Source: Syntrophaceae bacterium UBA1062 (lineage in GTDB: Bacteria > Desulfobacterota > Desulfomonilia > UBA1062). Taken from it: a stretch of 18,318 nt of DNA. Positions 1 to 8,278 of the stretch are shown in pieces (position 1 is the first letter of the stretch; the number at the start of each line of letters is the position of its first letter). The translations under genes and the position numbers were made by a program. Location: assembly GCA_002316295.1 (NCBI GenBank), contig DCDF01000241.1, positions 1 through 18,318 on the forward strand, written 5' to 3'. The notes under the pieces were generated by a model, which worked only from the letters and a program-made list of their open reading frames with translations, did not search any database and was not told the DNA's origin.

Positions 1-735
1 CCGCTGAATCTCGACATCGTTGATGCCGGCAGGCTTTTCCTGGACAATCTCAGAGGCGTCACCGACCCTGAAGAGAAGAGAAAGAAAATCGGCAACACCT
101 TCATCGACGTGTTCTCCGCAGAGGCCGACCGCATCGGCGGGGCCGATTATCTCGCCCAGGGGACCCTCTACCCGGATGTCATCGAGAGCAGATCCGCCAA
201 GGGGGGGCCTTCGGCGACCATCAAGAGCCACCACAACGTGGGCGGCCTGCCGGAGAATCTCTCCTTCAAGCTCATCGAGCCTCTCAAGGAGCTCTTCAAG
301 GACGAGGTGCGGGCCGTCGGTAGGGAGCTGGGGCTTCCCGAAACCCTCATCCAGCGGCAGCCCTTCCCCGGGCCGGGCCTGGCGGTGAGGATTCTGGGCG
401 AGGTGAACGAGGAAAACGTGACCATACTCCAGCAGGCCGATCTCAGGGTGCAGGAGGAGATCGTGAAGTGGGAAGGGTATCCGGACATCTGGCAGTCCTT
501 CGCCGTGCTGCTGCCTGTCAAGAGCGTGGGAGTCATGGGAGATGAGCGCACATACGCCAATGTGATCGCCATCCGCGTGGTATCCAGCATGGACGGCATG
601 ACTGCGGACTGGGTGAAGGTCCCCTACGAGATATTGGGAAGGATCTCCACGCGAATCATCAACGAGGTCAAGGGTGTCAACCGGGTGGTCTACGACATCA
701 GTTCAAAGCCCCCGAGCACCATAGAGTGGGAATGA
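1..735 (+). CDS. guaA: GMP synthase (glutamine-hydrolysing), C-terminal part, 5' end outside window
   Basis: This is the 3' end of GuaA, which converts XMP to GMP with ATP and glutamine in the cytoplasm. Frame 1 is open from the first base, and 244 codons lie inside the window. They cover the end of the ATP-pyrophosphatase domain and the whole dimerisation domain. Recognisable family motifs are AQGTLYPDVIES, IKSHHNVGGLPE, LFKDEVRAVGRELGLPE, the XMP-binding segment RQPFPGPGLAVRI, and the C-terminus KPPSTIEWE, which is the normal GuaA end, so the 3' end is intact. The glutamine amidotransferase domain would lie upstream. The next gene starts 21 bp after the stop in the same frame, which suggests a shared purine transcript. 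Confidence 0.97.
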   Translation, partial: PLNLDIVDAGRLFLDNLRGVTDPEEKRKKIGNTFIDVFSAEADRIGGADYLAQGTLYPDVIESRSAKGGPSATIKSHHNVGGLPENLSFKLIEPLKELFKDEVRAVGRELGLPETLIQRQPFPGPGLAVRILGEVNEENVTILQQADLRVQEEIVKWEGYPDIWQSFAVLLPVKSVGVMGDERTYANVIAIRVVSSMDGMTADWVKVPYEILGRISTRIINEVKGVNRVVYDISSKPPSTIEWE

Positions 736-756
736 CCAACCTATCGAGGTAAGAGC

Positions 757-2160
757 ATGGGCGGACTTTTCGGCATCGCATCGACGCAGGACTGCGTAAA
801 GGATCTCTTCTACGGCACCGACTATCACTCCCACCTGGGCACGAAGCGGGCGGGGATGGCGGTGGTCAACAAGAAGGGCTTCACCCGATCCATCCACAAC
901 ATCGAAAACGCGTACTTCAGGTCGAAATTCGAGCCCGAGCTCCAGGATTTCAGGGGCACGAGCGGCATCGGCGTCATCAGCGACTTCGACGCCCAGCCGC
1001 TGATCATCAACTCTCACCTGGGTACATTCGCCATCGTCACCGTGGGCAGGATCAACAACATCGAGGCCCTGGGAAGGACCGCGTTCGCCCGTAAAAAATA
1101 CTTCTCGGAAACGTCCGGCAGCGGGATCAATCCCACCGAGCTCATCTCCATGCTGGTCTGCGAGGAGAAATCCTTCAAGGACGGCATATCGTCGGTGTTC
1201 CGCTCAATCAAGGGATCATGCACGCTCATGATTCTCACGAAAAAAGGGATCATCGCCGCCCGCGACAGGCTCGGCAGGACGCCTCTGGCCATAGGGAGGA
1301 AAAACGGGTCCCTGGCGGTCACTTCGGAGACATGCGCCCTGTCCAACCTCGGATACGAGGCCGAGTACTATCTCGGCCCCGGAGAGATCGTGCACATAAC
1401 CGCCGACGGGTTCGAGCAGCTCGCCCCAGCCGGCAGCGAGATGCAGGTCTGCTCGTTTCTGTGGGTCTACTACGGCTATCCTCCCTCGAACTACGAGAAC
1501 ATCAACGTGGAGATGGTCAGATACCGCTGCGGCAGGGCGCTCGCCAGAAACGACACCGTGGAGGCGGACCTGGTCTCGGGCATACCGGACTCGGGCATCG
1601 GCCATGCCGTTGGGTATGCCAACGAGAAGCACATCCCCTACATGCGCCCGTACACGAAGTACACCCCGACCTGGCCACGGAGCTTCATGCCCCAGAGCCA
1701 GGCCGTCCGGGATCTGGTAGCCAAGATGAAGCTCATACCCAACCGCTCGGTCATCGAGAACAACCGCATTGTGTTCTGCGACGACTCCATCGTGCGGGGC
1801 ACTCAGCTCAAGGACAACGTGAGGATCCTCTTCGACTACGGCGCGCGCGAGGTCCACATGCGGGTGGCCTGCCCCACCCTCATCTACCCCTGCGAGTTTC
1901 TGAACTTTTCCTCCTCGCGCTCCAGCCTCGACCTGGCGGGCCGCAAGGCCATCTACGAGCTCGAGGGCACGAACCATGTCTCCCTGGAGGAGTATGCCAG
2001 GGCCGGCTCGGAAAAGAACCTCGCCATGGTGGAAAAGATCAGGCAGCGCCTGGGACTCACGTCTCTGAAGTTCCAGACCATGGACGATCTGGTGGAGGCC
2101 ATCGGGCTTCCCAAGGAAAAGCTCTGCACTCATTGCTGGGACGGAAGCAGTCGATGCTGA
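757..2160 (+). CDS. PurF-like amidophosphoribosyltransferase homologue lacking the catalytic Cys
   Basis: The 467-residue protein has the PurF layout: an N-terminal Ntn-hydrolase (class II glutaminase) fold, then a phosphoribosyltransferase domain. The PRPP loop is clear at about 338-349 (IVFCDDSIVRGT). Cysteines at 232 (VCSFLWVYYG), 379 (YPCEF), 457 and 460 (LCTHCWDG) match the four [4Fe-4S] ligands of Bacillus-type PurF. The N-terminus reads MGGLFGIAS, where active PurF has MCGIVGI-like sequence, so the nucleophilic Cys is Gly. The oxyanion Asn of the HNGN motif also appears lost (VTVGRIN, 94-100). The start is firm: the guaA TGA lies in frame, no start codon occurs between it and this ATG, and a GAGGTAA ribosome site precedes it. 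It may use free ammonia or do something else. Homology is sure, activity is not. Confidence 0.85.
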   Translation: MGGLFGIASTQDCVKDLFYGTDYHSHLGTKRAGMAVVNKKGFTRSIHNIENAYFRSKFEPELQDFRGTSGIGVISDFDAQPLIINSHLGTFAIVTVGRINNIEALGRTAFARKKYFSETSGSGINPTELISMLVCEEKSFKDGISSVFRSIKGSCTLMILTKKGIIAARDRLGRTPLAIGRKNGSLAVTSETCALSNLGYEAEYYLGPGEIVHITADGFEQLAPAGSEMQVCSFLWVYYGYPPSNYENINVEMVRYRCGRALARNDTVEADLVSGIPDSGIGHAVGYANEKHIPYMRPYTKYTPTWPRSFMPQSQAVRDLVAKMKLIPNRSVIENNRIVFCDDSIVRGTQLKDNVRILFDYGAREVHMRVACPTLIYPCEFLNFSSSRSSLDLAGRKAIYELEGTNHVSLEEYARAGSEKNLAMVEKIRQRLGLTSLKFQTMDDLVEAIGLPKEKLCTHCWDGSSRC

Positions 2161-2500
2161 CGCGCAGACCGGAACCGACCCGGGATCTCCTGTAGAGGCA
2201 CCCCTCAGTCAAAGCAGCGGGGTATCGGAGATTATTGACCATCCCCCTCTCCTGCATCCTCTCCCTCGGGGGGAGAGGAAGAAGAGAAAACATCGGAAGC
2301 CGAGCGGCGGGGTATCTCCGAATGAAAAATCTCCGCCCGGGCCAGGGGCATGACAGCCGCCGGAAGCCGCCCCCTGCGTATTCTCCCGGACCGGTTCACA
2401 GGCGCGGCTTTCCTGCGGCTCCAAGGGCTTCGCTCCCGTCAGGCATACCCGGCGTCAAGAAATATCACACCTTACTGAAGCGGCCTCGAGAGGCTGTGCC
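2161..2500. other. Non-coding gap between convergent genes
   Basis: This 340-bp stretch lies between the 3' ends of the PurF-like gene (plus) and the GH13 gene (minus). I see no credible gene. It holds a palindromic repeat at 2246-2278 and two copies of AGC(A/G)GCGGGGTATC, at 2213-2226 and 2303-2316, matching at 13 of 14 bases and flanking the palindrome. No stem followed by a clear U-tract was found on either strand. The open frame at 2235-2576 has no family features and runs into the GH13 gene, so I leave it out. Confidence 0.6.
2246..2278. repeat. Palindromic intergenic repeat, copy 1
   Basis: CCTCTCCTGC (2246-2255) is followed by a perfect 8-bp stem, CCTCTCCC (2258-2265) and GGGAGAGG (2271-2278), with loop TCGGG. 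The same CCTCTCCTGC box and a GGAGAGGAA end recur in the gap at 6227-6361, so this looks like a member of a dispersed palindromic repeat. It could also serve as a bidirectional processing or termination hairpin between the convergent genes, although no U-tract follows. Confidence 0.55.
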
Positions 2501-5500
2501 TCAGCGCACGGTCGACAGGAACGCACGCACCTCATATCCCGCCTTTTCGGCAGAGGCCGCGGCGGATGTCACATAACCGAAGCTCTTGAGCACCCGCTCG
2601 CCGTCCAGTCGCATCTTTCCGGAGGTGACGGCCGCCGAACGGATCACGGAGATCGCGAATAGCCAGTAGAGCAAATCCTCGAAGGACTCCTTGTTGAACC
2701 ACAGCCTTCCTTCGAACTCGTTCACCCCCATGAACGCCTGTGCGTCAGTATCCGCGAACAGATCTTCCATGACCCGGCCGAGGCCTTCCCTGTCGGCCCT
2801 GTCGTACCAGTCTCGGCTCGAGATGAGCGTCTGGATGAGCATGAGCTCGTGCCGTGCAGCCCCTTCATCGAGCCCGAGGGCCGTGAGGCTCTCTCTCACC
2901 ACCTTGCCCAGGAGCAGATCGTCCATCAACACCCTGCTCTTCACGGCAACTGCCTGCTGCTCAACCAGTGCCCCGGTCATGGAGACTATGCCCCACAGGA
3001 GCGGAACCCTCCACCAGCGGAGATCTTCGGTAACGCTCTCGGGAATGCGGCTGAAGAGATAGTCGATGCATGGCTTGAGCCTTTTCGGTGCCTTCGTCTT
3101 CAGCGAAGGGACGTTCAGGAGGGACTTGACCAGGGAGTGCACCGCGCCCACGACCTGAACGGTGTCCGCTTCGTCCCGCCATGCATAGAGATACACCCGC
3201 ACCTCCCTCATAAACCCGGCAAGGGCCTGCAGGAACGCATCCGAGACATCGCCCCGGCTCACCCCCTCGCGAACCGTCTGAATCAGAAAGGATCGGCCCG
3301 CAAGCGTCCTGAACGGGTCGAGAATCTTTTTCAGATAAAGCTCCTGGAGCTCTGACGCGACATCCGGGACGCCTCTGCCGCCCAGGTATTCGTAGAGCCG
3401 CTTCACCTGGCCGTCGTGGTCGCGCAGCTCGCGGAAGTTCATGAACACATTGGATTTGAACGCGCCCAGATGCACGAACAGGCCATCGGTGCACAGAGTG
3501 CGCCCGTGCCTCAGATACTGGAGTCCCTCGCGGAAGTCTTCGAGGATGTAGTACATGGTATCGTCATCCGAGAGCCTCAACCCCTCGCCCAGGGTCTTGT
3601 GCACGAGCCGCCTCCCTCCGCCCGTGTCCTCGTTCATGCCCACCGAGCGCCTGACCCATCCTCTGGCCTCGGCATAGCGGTTGTTGTAGAGCACCAGGGC
3701 ACGTTCGTCCCCTGCCATATTCGAGTAGGCGAACACGTCCTCGTTTACATGCCCGCCCTCGCCCACTACATCGTAGAGAACAAAGTTGTCCGCCTCGCTG
3801 AAGAGGTAGCGCTTCCGGAGCAGCGGAAAAATCTCCCGCTCGTGGCGGGCCACCAGATGATCGTCCACCCCTTCGTCCCAGTAGGAGCGCCGGTACTCCA
3901 TGCCGTACTTTTCGCCGAAGCCCTCGATCTGGCCGTGGCCGAACATGGGCAGACCGGGCAGGGTCGCCATCATGGTCGCCACCCCGAAGTACTTGTCTCC
4001 CTTGCCGAACTGGGCCACAGCGGGCTCCTCGTCAGGGTTGTTCATGAAGTTCACGAAGCGCTTGAGGATCTCGGGGTTGAAGCGCAGCACGTTCTTCATC
4101 ACGTCCCGGTACTTGCTGTTCTCCTCGTTCTTGAGCATGTTCATGAAGGCGCTGTTGTAGACCCGGTGCATGCCAAGGCTCCTGACGAAGTATCCCTCCA
4201 TGAGCCAGAACGCCTCGGCAAGCAGCAGGGTGTCGGGCGCCTCGCGGGCGACCCTGTCCACCAGCTCCCGCCAGAACTCCTCGGGGAAGAGGGCGTCGAA
4301 GTCCTCCTGGGACACGCTGTGGGCCGAGCGCGAAGGGATGTCGCCCCCGTATCCGGGAAGGGGGTACCAGAGCCGCTGGAAATGGCGCTTGGCGAGCGTC
4401 ATGGCCGCATCGAACCGGATGACCGGGAAGTCCCGGGCCACCTCGATGGTCTTGCGGATAACCGCCTCCCTCACCTCGGCCTTCAGGAAGTCGAGCTGGG
4501 CGGTGTCGTTCCAGGGCGTGCTCGTGCCGTCGTTGCCGTGATAGATGTAGCGGACATCGCCGGTATGACTGTCATAGCGCTTGAACACAACCGCGGCGTC
4601 GGTGCGGTTCCAGTAGCCGTCCTCGATCTGAATCACCACCCGTTCGTCCTCCGAGAGGTTCTCGCCGGTGAAACGGTAGGAGGGGAACGGGCTGTGCCTG
4701 AGCTGAATAAACCAGTCGGGGTGTTCGATCACCCATTTGGAGTAGATCCCCATGTGATTGGGCACCATATCGGTGGCCATCCGGATCCCGTATCGCATGG
4801 CCCGGCCCTTCAGGTTCTCCAGAGCGGGCCTGCCCCCCAGCTCGTTCGCTATGGTGTAGTCGTAGATGGAATATGCGGAAGCGGCGGCCTCGGGGTTGCC
4901 GGTGAGCTGCTTGATCCTGCGCGACGCGGGGCTCCGCTCCCAGACACCGATGAGCCACAGCCCGCTGATGCCCCACCGGGCGAGCCGCTCCAGCTCCTCG
5001 TCCGGGATCTCGTCGAGCCGGGAGATGCTGCGCCCGTATTTTTTCGAGAGCTGAAAAAGCCACACGTAGGTGCTCTTGGCGATGAGGACGAGGTGCGGCA
5101 TCCAGTCGAGGTCCCGGCTGAACCGCTCGATCTCTTCGTACTCCCTGCCGCCGTAGCGCGGGACCAATGCCGGGCCCGGGCCGAAATACCTGGCCCGGTG
5201 CTCCTCCCGGTAGAAGTCCATGCCCTTGAGTATGCGCAGGAGCAGGTCTTCGAGCAGATGTCCCCAGTTTGTCCGGATGTATTCGAGCTGTCCGTAGAGC
5301 GAATCGGGGGAGGCTTTGGCGGGGGCGCGCAGGAGGTCGAGCAGGGTCTGGCCCTTCGGCCCGAAGACCGGCTGGGACGCGAAGAACTCCTCGAGGGACT
5401 TCAATATTTCCGGGTACCGGCTCTGCCTTTCCAGCAGGGAATCGTCGAACAGTTCGACATACCGCATGAAGGCGGGATTCTCATTGGCGAGATAGAGCAG

Positions 5501-5938
5501 GATCATCTCCTCAAGAGAGATGTCTGTGTTGGCCGTACCGGTAGTCCGGCCCTTCAGGTAAGAGCCGGGCGGGATCTTGCCCTGGTAGACGGCCACGGGC
5601 GGGAAATGCTCGACGAACATGAGCAGGGTGGCGTCGACATCGTCCACCTTCGACCGCGCCCATGCGTATGCCTCGGACATGACGGAGGGCTTGACGGTCC
5701 TGCGGTAGAGCTCGACCATGTAATGCAGGATTTCGTCGATGAGCCCCATGGCGTAGATGTCGCTCGCCGTGACCGATCGCTCGGGATACCGTGCCGCCCG
5801 GCGCACCTGGTTCATTCTGTCCGCGAATCTGCGCGCCATGAAGAAATCCGCGATAATGACGTTTCCGGTGATGGAGAAGAGGGCTTCCTCGAAGCGGTAC
5901 CTGTCTCTGGACTGCCTGGATATGTGGAATTCAAACAT
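2501..5938 (-). CDS. Large GH13 (alpha-amylase superfamily) protein, 1145 aa
   Basis: A GH13 TIM-barrel core lies at about residues 300-760, between a helical N-terminal region of about 300 residues and a helical C-terminal region of about 370. The conserved regions are visible: region I ATDMVPNHMG (D390, N394, H395), region II VIRFDAAMT (R508, nucleophile D510), region III LLAEAFW (acid/base E575), and region IV FMNNPDEEP (D636). The usual His of region IV (NHD) is Pro635, so the triad is present but one substrate-binding residue differs. No signal peptide is visible, so it is probably cytosolic and acts on alpha-glucans. Typical amylases have 450-700 residues, so both flanking regions are extra. 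Substrate and hydrolase/transferase choice cannot be told. The ATG start has only a weak ribosome site (GAGAGTAGAG). Confidence 0.88.
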   Translation of the reverse strand: MFEFHISRQSRDRYRFEEALFSITGNVIIADFFMARRFADRMNQVRRAARYPERSVTASDIYAMGLIDEILHYMVELYRRTVKPSVMSEAYAWARSKVDDVDATLLMFVEHFPPVAVYQGKIPPGSYLKGRTTGTANTDISLEEMILLYLANENPAFMRYVELFDDSLLERQSRYPEILKSLEEFFASQPVFGPKGQTLLDLLRAPAKASPDSLYGQLEYIRTNWGHLLEDLLLRILKGMDFYREEHRARYFGPGPALVPRYGGREYEEIERFSRDLDWMPHLVLIAKSTYVWLFQLSKKYGRSISRLDEIPDEELERLARWGISGLWLIGVWERSPASRRIKQLTGNPEAAASAYSIYDYTIANELGGRPALENLKGRAMRYGIRMATDMVPNHMGIYSKWVIEHPDWFIQLRHSPFPSYRFTGENLSEDERVVIQIEDGYWNRTDAAVVFKRYDSHTGDVRYIYHGNDGTSTPWNDTAQLDFLKAEVREAVIRKTIEVARDFPVIRFDAAMTLAKRHFQRLWYPLPGYGGDIPSRSAHSVSQEDFDALFPEEFWRELVDRVAREAPDTLLLAEAFWLMEGYFVRSLGMHRVYNSAFMNMLKNEENSKYRDVMKNVLRFNPEILKRFVNFMNNPDEEPAVAQFGKGDKYFGVATMMATLPGLPMFGHGQIEGFGEKYGMEYRRSYWDEGVDDHLVARHEREIFPLLRKRYLFSEADNFVLYDVVGEGGHVNEDVFAYSNMAGDERALVLYNNRYAEARGWVRRSVGMNEDTGGGRRLVHKTLGEGLRLSDDDTMYYILEDFREGLQYLRHGRTLCTDGLFVHLGAFKSNVFMNFRELRDHDGQVKRLYEYLGGRGVPDVASELQELYLKKILDPFRTLAGRSFLIQTVREGVSRGDVSDAFLQALAGFMREVRVYLYAWRDEADTVQVVGAVHSLVKSLLNVPSLKTKAPKRLKPCIDYLFSRIPESVTEDLRWWRVPLLWGIVSMTGALVEQQAVAVKSRVLMDDLLLGKVVRESLTALGLDEGAARHELMLIQTLISSRDWYDRADREGLGRVMEDLFADTDAQAFMGVNEFEGRLWFNKESFEDLLYWLFAISVIRSAAVTSGKMRLDGERVLKSFGYVTSAAASAEKAGYEVRAFLSTVR

Positions 5939-6046
5939 GAGCTCTACTCTCTTGTCAGGAAAGGATGATTATTACGAGATCTGCTTTTCTCAAGCCCCCG
6001 CATCGCATTGTCGGTGCGTTTGCGCCCGCTTATGACAATAGAGTAG

Positions 6047-6075
6047 AATCTAGGAGAAAGAATCTCCACAGTCAA
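6047..6075 (-). promoter_or_regulatory. Sigma70-like promoter of the GH13 gene
   Basis: On the minus strand, TTGACT (6070-6075) and TAGATT (6047-6052) are separated by 17 bp. The predicted start near 6040 leaves a leader of about 100 nt before the ATG at 5938. The leader contains ATTGTC (6006-6011) and GACAAT (6034-6039) as an inverted repeat enclosing a short GC stem, which may fold. This is a consensus match only. Confidence 0.55.
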
Positions 6076-6226
6076 GCTGCAATCAGGGGATAAAACAGGA
6101 ATGTTCCCGGCTTGCGCCCGGGTGCGCACCCTTCCCCGCATGCCGCGGCCGCTCTCTTTGATGCTCCGGTCTGGAAAATCAGATCCTCCGCCCGAAGGCG
6201 GCACGATAAAAAGTTTGTTAATCTCA

Positions 6227-6361
6227 CCCTCTCCTGCAGGGTTGTCACGTTCCGCAAGGTGCTGCCGTGTTCATCCCTCTCCCACCCGGCGCGGGCAGGG
6301 TTGTCGGGCTCTGCAGGTCACGATGGTTTCCGGGATCCCTTCCTCCCGACGCAGGAGAGGA
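6227..6361. repeat. Palindromic, internally duplicated intergenic repeat, copy 2
   Basis: The ends form a perfect 10-bp inverted repeat: CCTCTCCTGC (6228-6237) and GCAGGAGAGG (6351-6360). Inside, CCCTCTCC occurs at 6227-6234 and 6275-6282, and GCAGGGTTGTC occurs at 6236-6246 and 6295-6305, so part of the element is tandemly duplicated. The CCCTCTCCTGCA box is shared with the element at 2246-2278. The size (about 134 bp) and the inverted ends resemble a small non-autonomous element or REP/BIME-type repeat. No target duplication is obvious here. Confidence 0.55.
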
Positions 6362-6389
6362 ACAGGAAGAGGAGGAACGTGAAGCAGGG

Positions 6390-7238
6390 TCAGCACTTCT
6401 TCGCGACGATGAAGCTCCCCAGGGGCACGCCCACCTCACGCGCGACGACCGGACACTTGGCCATCATGAGATGGAACACCCCGCGGCCGGGCGCATCGAG
6501 AGTCTCGAAATTGCCCTGGCCTTTCGAGATGACCACATCCGCCGACCGGAACAGGCCGCGGAACTCTTCCGAGCACAGCTCGAGAGGGGTCCCCGGGGCG
6601 TCGGAGCCGCTCGGGACCACCCGGCATATCTTGTCCAGCCCGGCCTGAATGGCATCGGCAACCGTCGCGTCGTTGATGACGGGCGCCGACCTGAGGGCGC
6701 AGGTGACCCGCCCGGGGCCGATCCGCTCGATGAACAGGCGGTCGAGCACGATCTCTCCCGCGTTGTCGGCCAGGTAGAGGACACTCTGCGCGGATTCGAG
6801 CTCTTCGACGAGCTCCGGAATGCGGTTCACGGCAAAGGTGCTGTTCAGGGCGTTTGCGATAGTCTGCTCTATCGCGATCCCCGAAGGGTCGTGAATGCCG
6901 AAATCGATGACATTGCCGGCCACGGCGATGCGAAGGGCCGCCTCCAGCGGATCGGGCCTCGATTCCACGAGCTGCTTCAGACCCGGGTAGAGCATGAGCG
7001 CCTGCCTGTTGAAGAGCGCCTTCTGCGCTTCGAAGGGATCGTCGTTGCCGTCCATGTCCTTCAGGAGCCGGTAGATCCCCCGGGTGAACATGGGAGGGGG
7101 TCCGGCGAAATCGAACCGGACCAGGTCTTCGAGCACCCGCCGGATGAAGGGCTCCTGCATCCGCTCGGGCAGGTTTTCCCCCGCCAGGCCCGCGGCCTGC
7201 CTCATCAGGCAGGGTATGCACTCGAGCCGTGTACGCAT
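6390..7238 (-). CDS. DUF89 / ARMT1-like metal-dependent phosphatase
   Basis: The 282-residue protein belongs to the DUF89 family. Known members are metal-dependent phosphatases acting on sugar phosphates and damaged metabolites. Visible motifs are the N-terminal CIPC (C7, C10) typical of the prokaryotic subfamily, AGNVIDFG (107-114), LADNAGEIVLD (156-166) with the metal-binding Asp/Asn, PVINDAT (186-192), and SKGQGNFE (238-245). Length and motif order are normal and the frame is complete. The ATG lies 8 bp after the mrp stop, so the two genes are almost certainly co-transcribed and perhaps translationally coupled. The natural substrate is unknown. The pairing with an Fe-S carrier gene is a context clue without a proven meaning. 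Confidence 0.85.
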   Translation of the reverse strand: MRTRLECIPCLMRQAAGLAGENLPERMQEPFIRRVLEDLVRFDFAGPPPMFTRGIYRLLKDMDGNDDPFEAQKALFNRQALMLYPGLKQLVESRPDPLEAALRIAVAGNVIDFGIHDPSGIAIEQTIANALNSTFAVNRIPELVEELESAQSVLYLADNAGEIVLDRLFIERIGPGRVTCALRSAPVINDATVADAIQAGLDKICRVVPSGSDAPGTPLELCSEEFRGLFRSADVVISKGQGNFETLDAPGRGVFHLMMAKCPVVAREVGVPLGSFIVAKKC

Positions 7239-7246
7239 CCTGTTCG

Positions 7247-8101
7247 TCAGGATATCCGCTTGAGGATCTCAGAAACGATCTTCTGAAACGCCTTGCTCGC
7301 CTCGGTGGAATCGTGGGATGTCGTTACGAAAGGTTTGCCTTCATCGGTATCGCGCACGATGGCCGGGTCGATGGGAATGGCGCCCAGAAACGGCACATCG
7401 AGATCCTGCGCTGCCTTCCTGCCGCCGCCGGTCTTGAAGAGATCGATTGCCTTGCCGCAGTGGGGGCACGAAAAGCCGCTCATGTTCTCGATGACGCCCA
7501 GGGGCCTGAGTTCCAGGGTCCTGGCGAATTCGACGCTCTTGCGCGAATCAAGGAGCGCCACGTCCTGCGGGGTGGTGACGATCACCGCGTACGGTGCGCT
7601 CACACCTTCGCTGTTCTTGATGAGCTGCGCGATGGAAAGAGGCTCGTCTCCGGTTCCGGGGGGAAGGTCGACCACGAGGAAGTCGAGCTCGCCCCAGTTC
7701 ACGTCGCGCAGGAACTGGCGCATCACTGAATGCTTCATGGGGCCGCGCCAGATGACCGGTGTGTCCGGCGTGTCCAGCAGGTAGCCTACAGAGACCAGCT
7801 TGATGCCTCCGAGCGCCTCGGCCGGCTGGATGTTGCCCTCCTCGTCGCCCGTGAGCCGCGCGTTCTCCACGCCCAGGACCTTGGGCATGTCCGGCCCGTG
7901 GATGTCGCCGTCGAGCACGCCCACCCGGTATCCCTCGCGTGCAAGGCTCATGGCGAGGTTCGCTGCCACGGTGGACTTGCCCACCCCGCCCTTGCCGCTC
8001 ATGACCATGACCGTATGTTTTATCCTGGAGAGCTGCTTCTGGAGCTTGATTGTCTGCTGCTGCTCTATCTTCGTCTGTTCGTCGTATTCGTGATCGGACA
8101 T
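7247..8101 (-). CDS. mrp: Mrp/ApbC-type Fe-S cluster carrier P-loop ATPase
   Basis: The 284-residue P-loop NTPase is of the Mrp/Nbp35/ApbC family, which binds and delivers [4Fe-4S] clusters to cytosolic apoproteins. The deviant Walker A is SGKGGVGKST (35-44). DGDIHGPDMPKVLG, VDLPPGTGDEPLS and IENMSGFSCPHCG are family hallmarks, and the CxxC cluster ligands are C212 and C215. The N-terminal MIP18/DUF59 domain found in longer Mrp proteins is absent and replaced by a charged, Gln-rich helix of about 30 residues. The ATG start is supported by AAGGAG about 7 bases upstream. It is the first gene of a pair with the DUF89 phosphatase. Confidence 0.94.
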   Translation of the reverse strand: MSDHEYDEQTKIEQQQTIKLQKQLSRIKHTVMVMSGKGGVGKSTVAANLAMSLAREGYRVGVLDGDIHGPDMPKVLGVENARLTGDEEGNIQPAEALGGIKLVSVGYLLDTPDTPVIWRGPMKHSVMRQFLRDVNWGELDFLVVDLPPGTGDEPLSIAQLIKNSEGVSAPYAVIVTTPQDVALLDSRKSVEFARTLELRPLGVIENMSGFSCPHCGKAIDLFKTGGGRKAAQDLDVPFLGAIPIDPAIVRDTDEGKPFVTTSHDSTEASKAFQKIVSEILKRIS

Positions 8102-8278
8102 ATTCGTCTCCTTGGTGCTTCAAAAGTATGTCTTGCGTATCATATTGCAAAGCCCATTACAACGCCTCAGGAATTTTGAATAGAATTACGTGCTCAAGGA
8201 TGGTGCATATGATATTCGACTTGCCTTGGAAAGATTCCCGGCCCTGCTCCTTGCTCGCGGATCGGGTCAATCACCGGC

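Larger units (their letters stand above)
5939..6389. other. Non-coding gap upstream of GH13 gene
   Basis: This 451-bp region separates the DUF89 gene stop from the GH13 start, both on the minus strand. It holds the GH13 promoter and leader near 5939-6075 and a palindromic, internally duplicated repeat at 6227-6361. The open frames crossing it show no recognisable protein features and look like chance frames in GC-rich DNA. I see nothing else in 6076-6226. Confidence 0.6.

Noticed and set aside
2235..2576. 113-codon plus-strand frame in the convergent gap
   Set aside because: It spans the palindromic repeat, overlaps the end of the GH13 gene and shows no protein-like features.
3416..5968. 850-codon open frame on the plus strand
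   Set aside because: It lies antisense to the GH13 gene, whose conserved motifs prove the minus frame. The sequence is His/Val/Glu-rich with no domain, as expected of a GC-rich shadow frame.
8102..8278. Promoter search upstream of mrp
   Set aside because: TATGAT-like hexamers occur on the minus strand, but no acceptable -35 lies 16-18 bp away, so no promoter is called.
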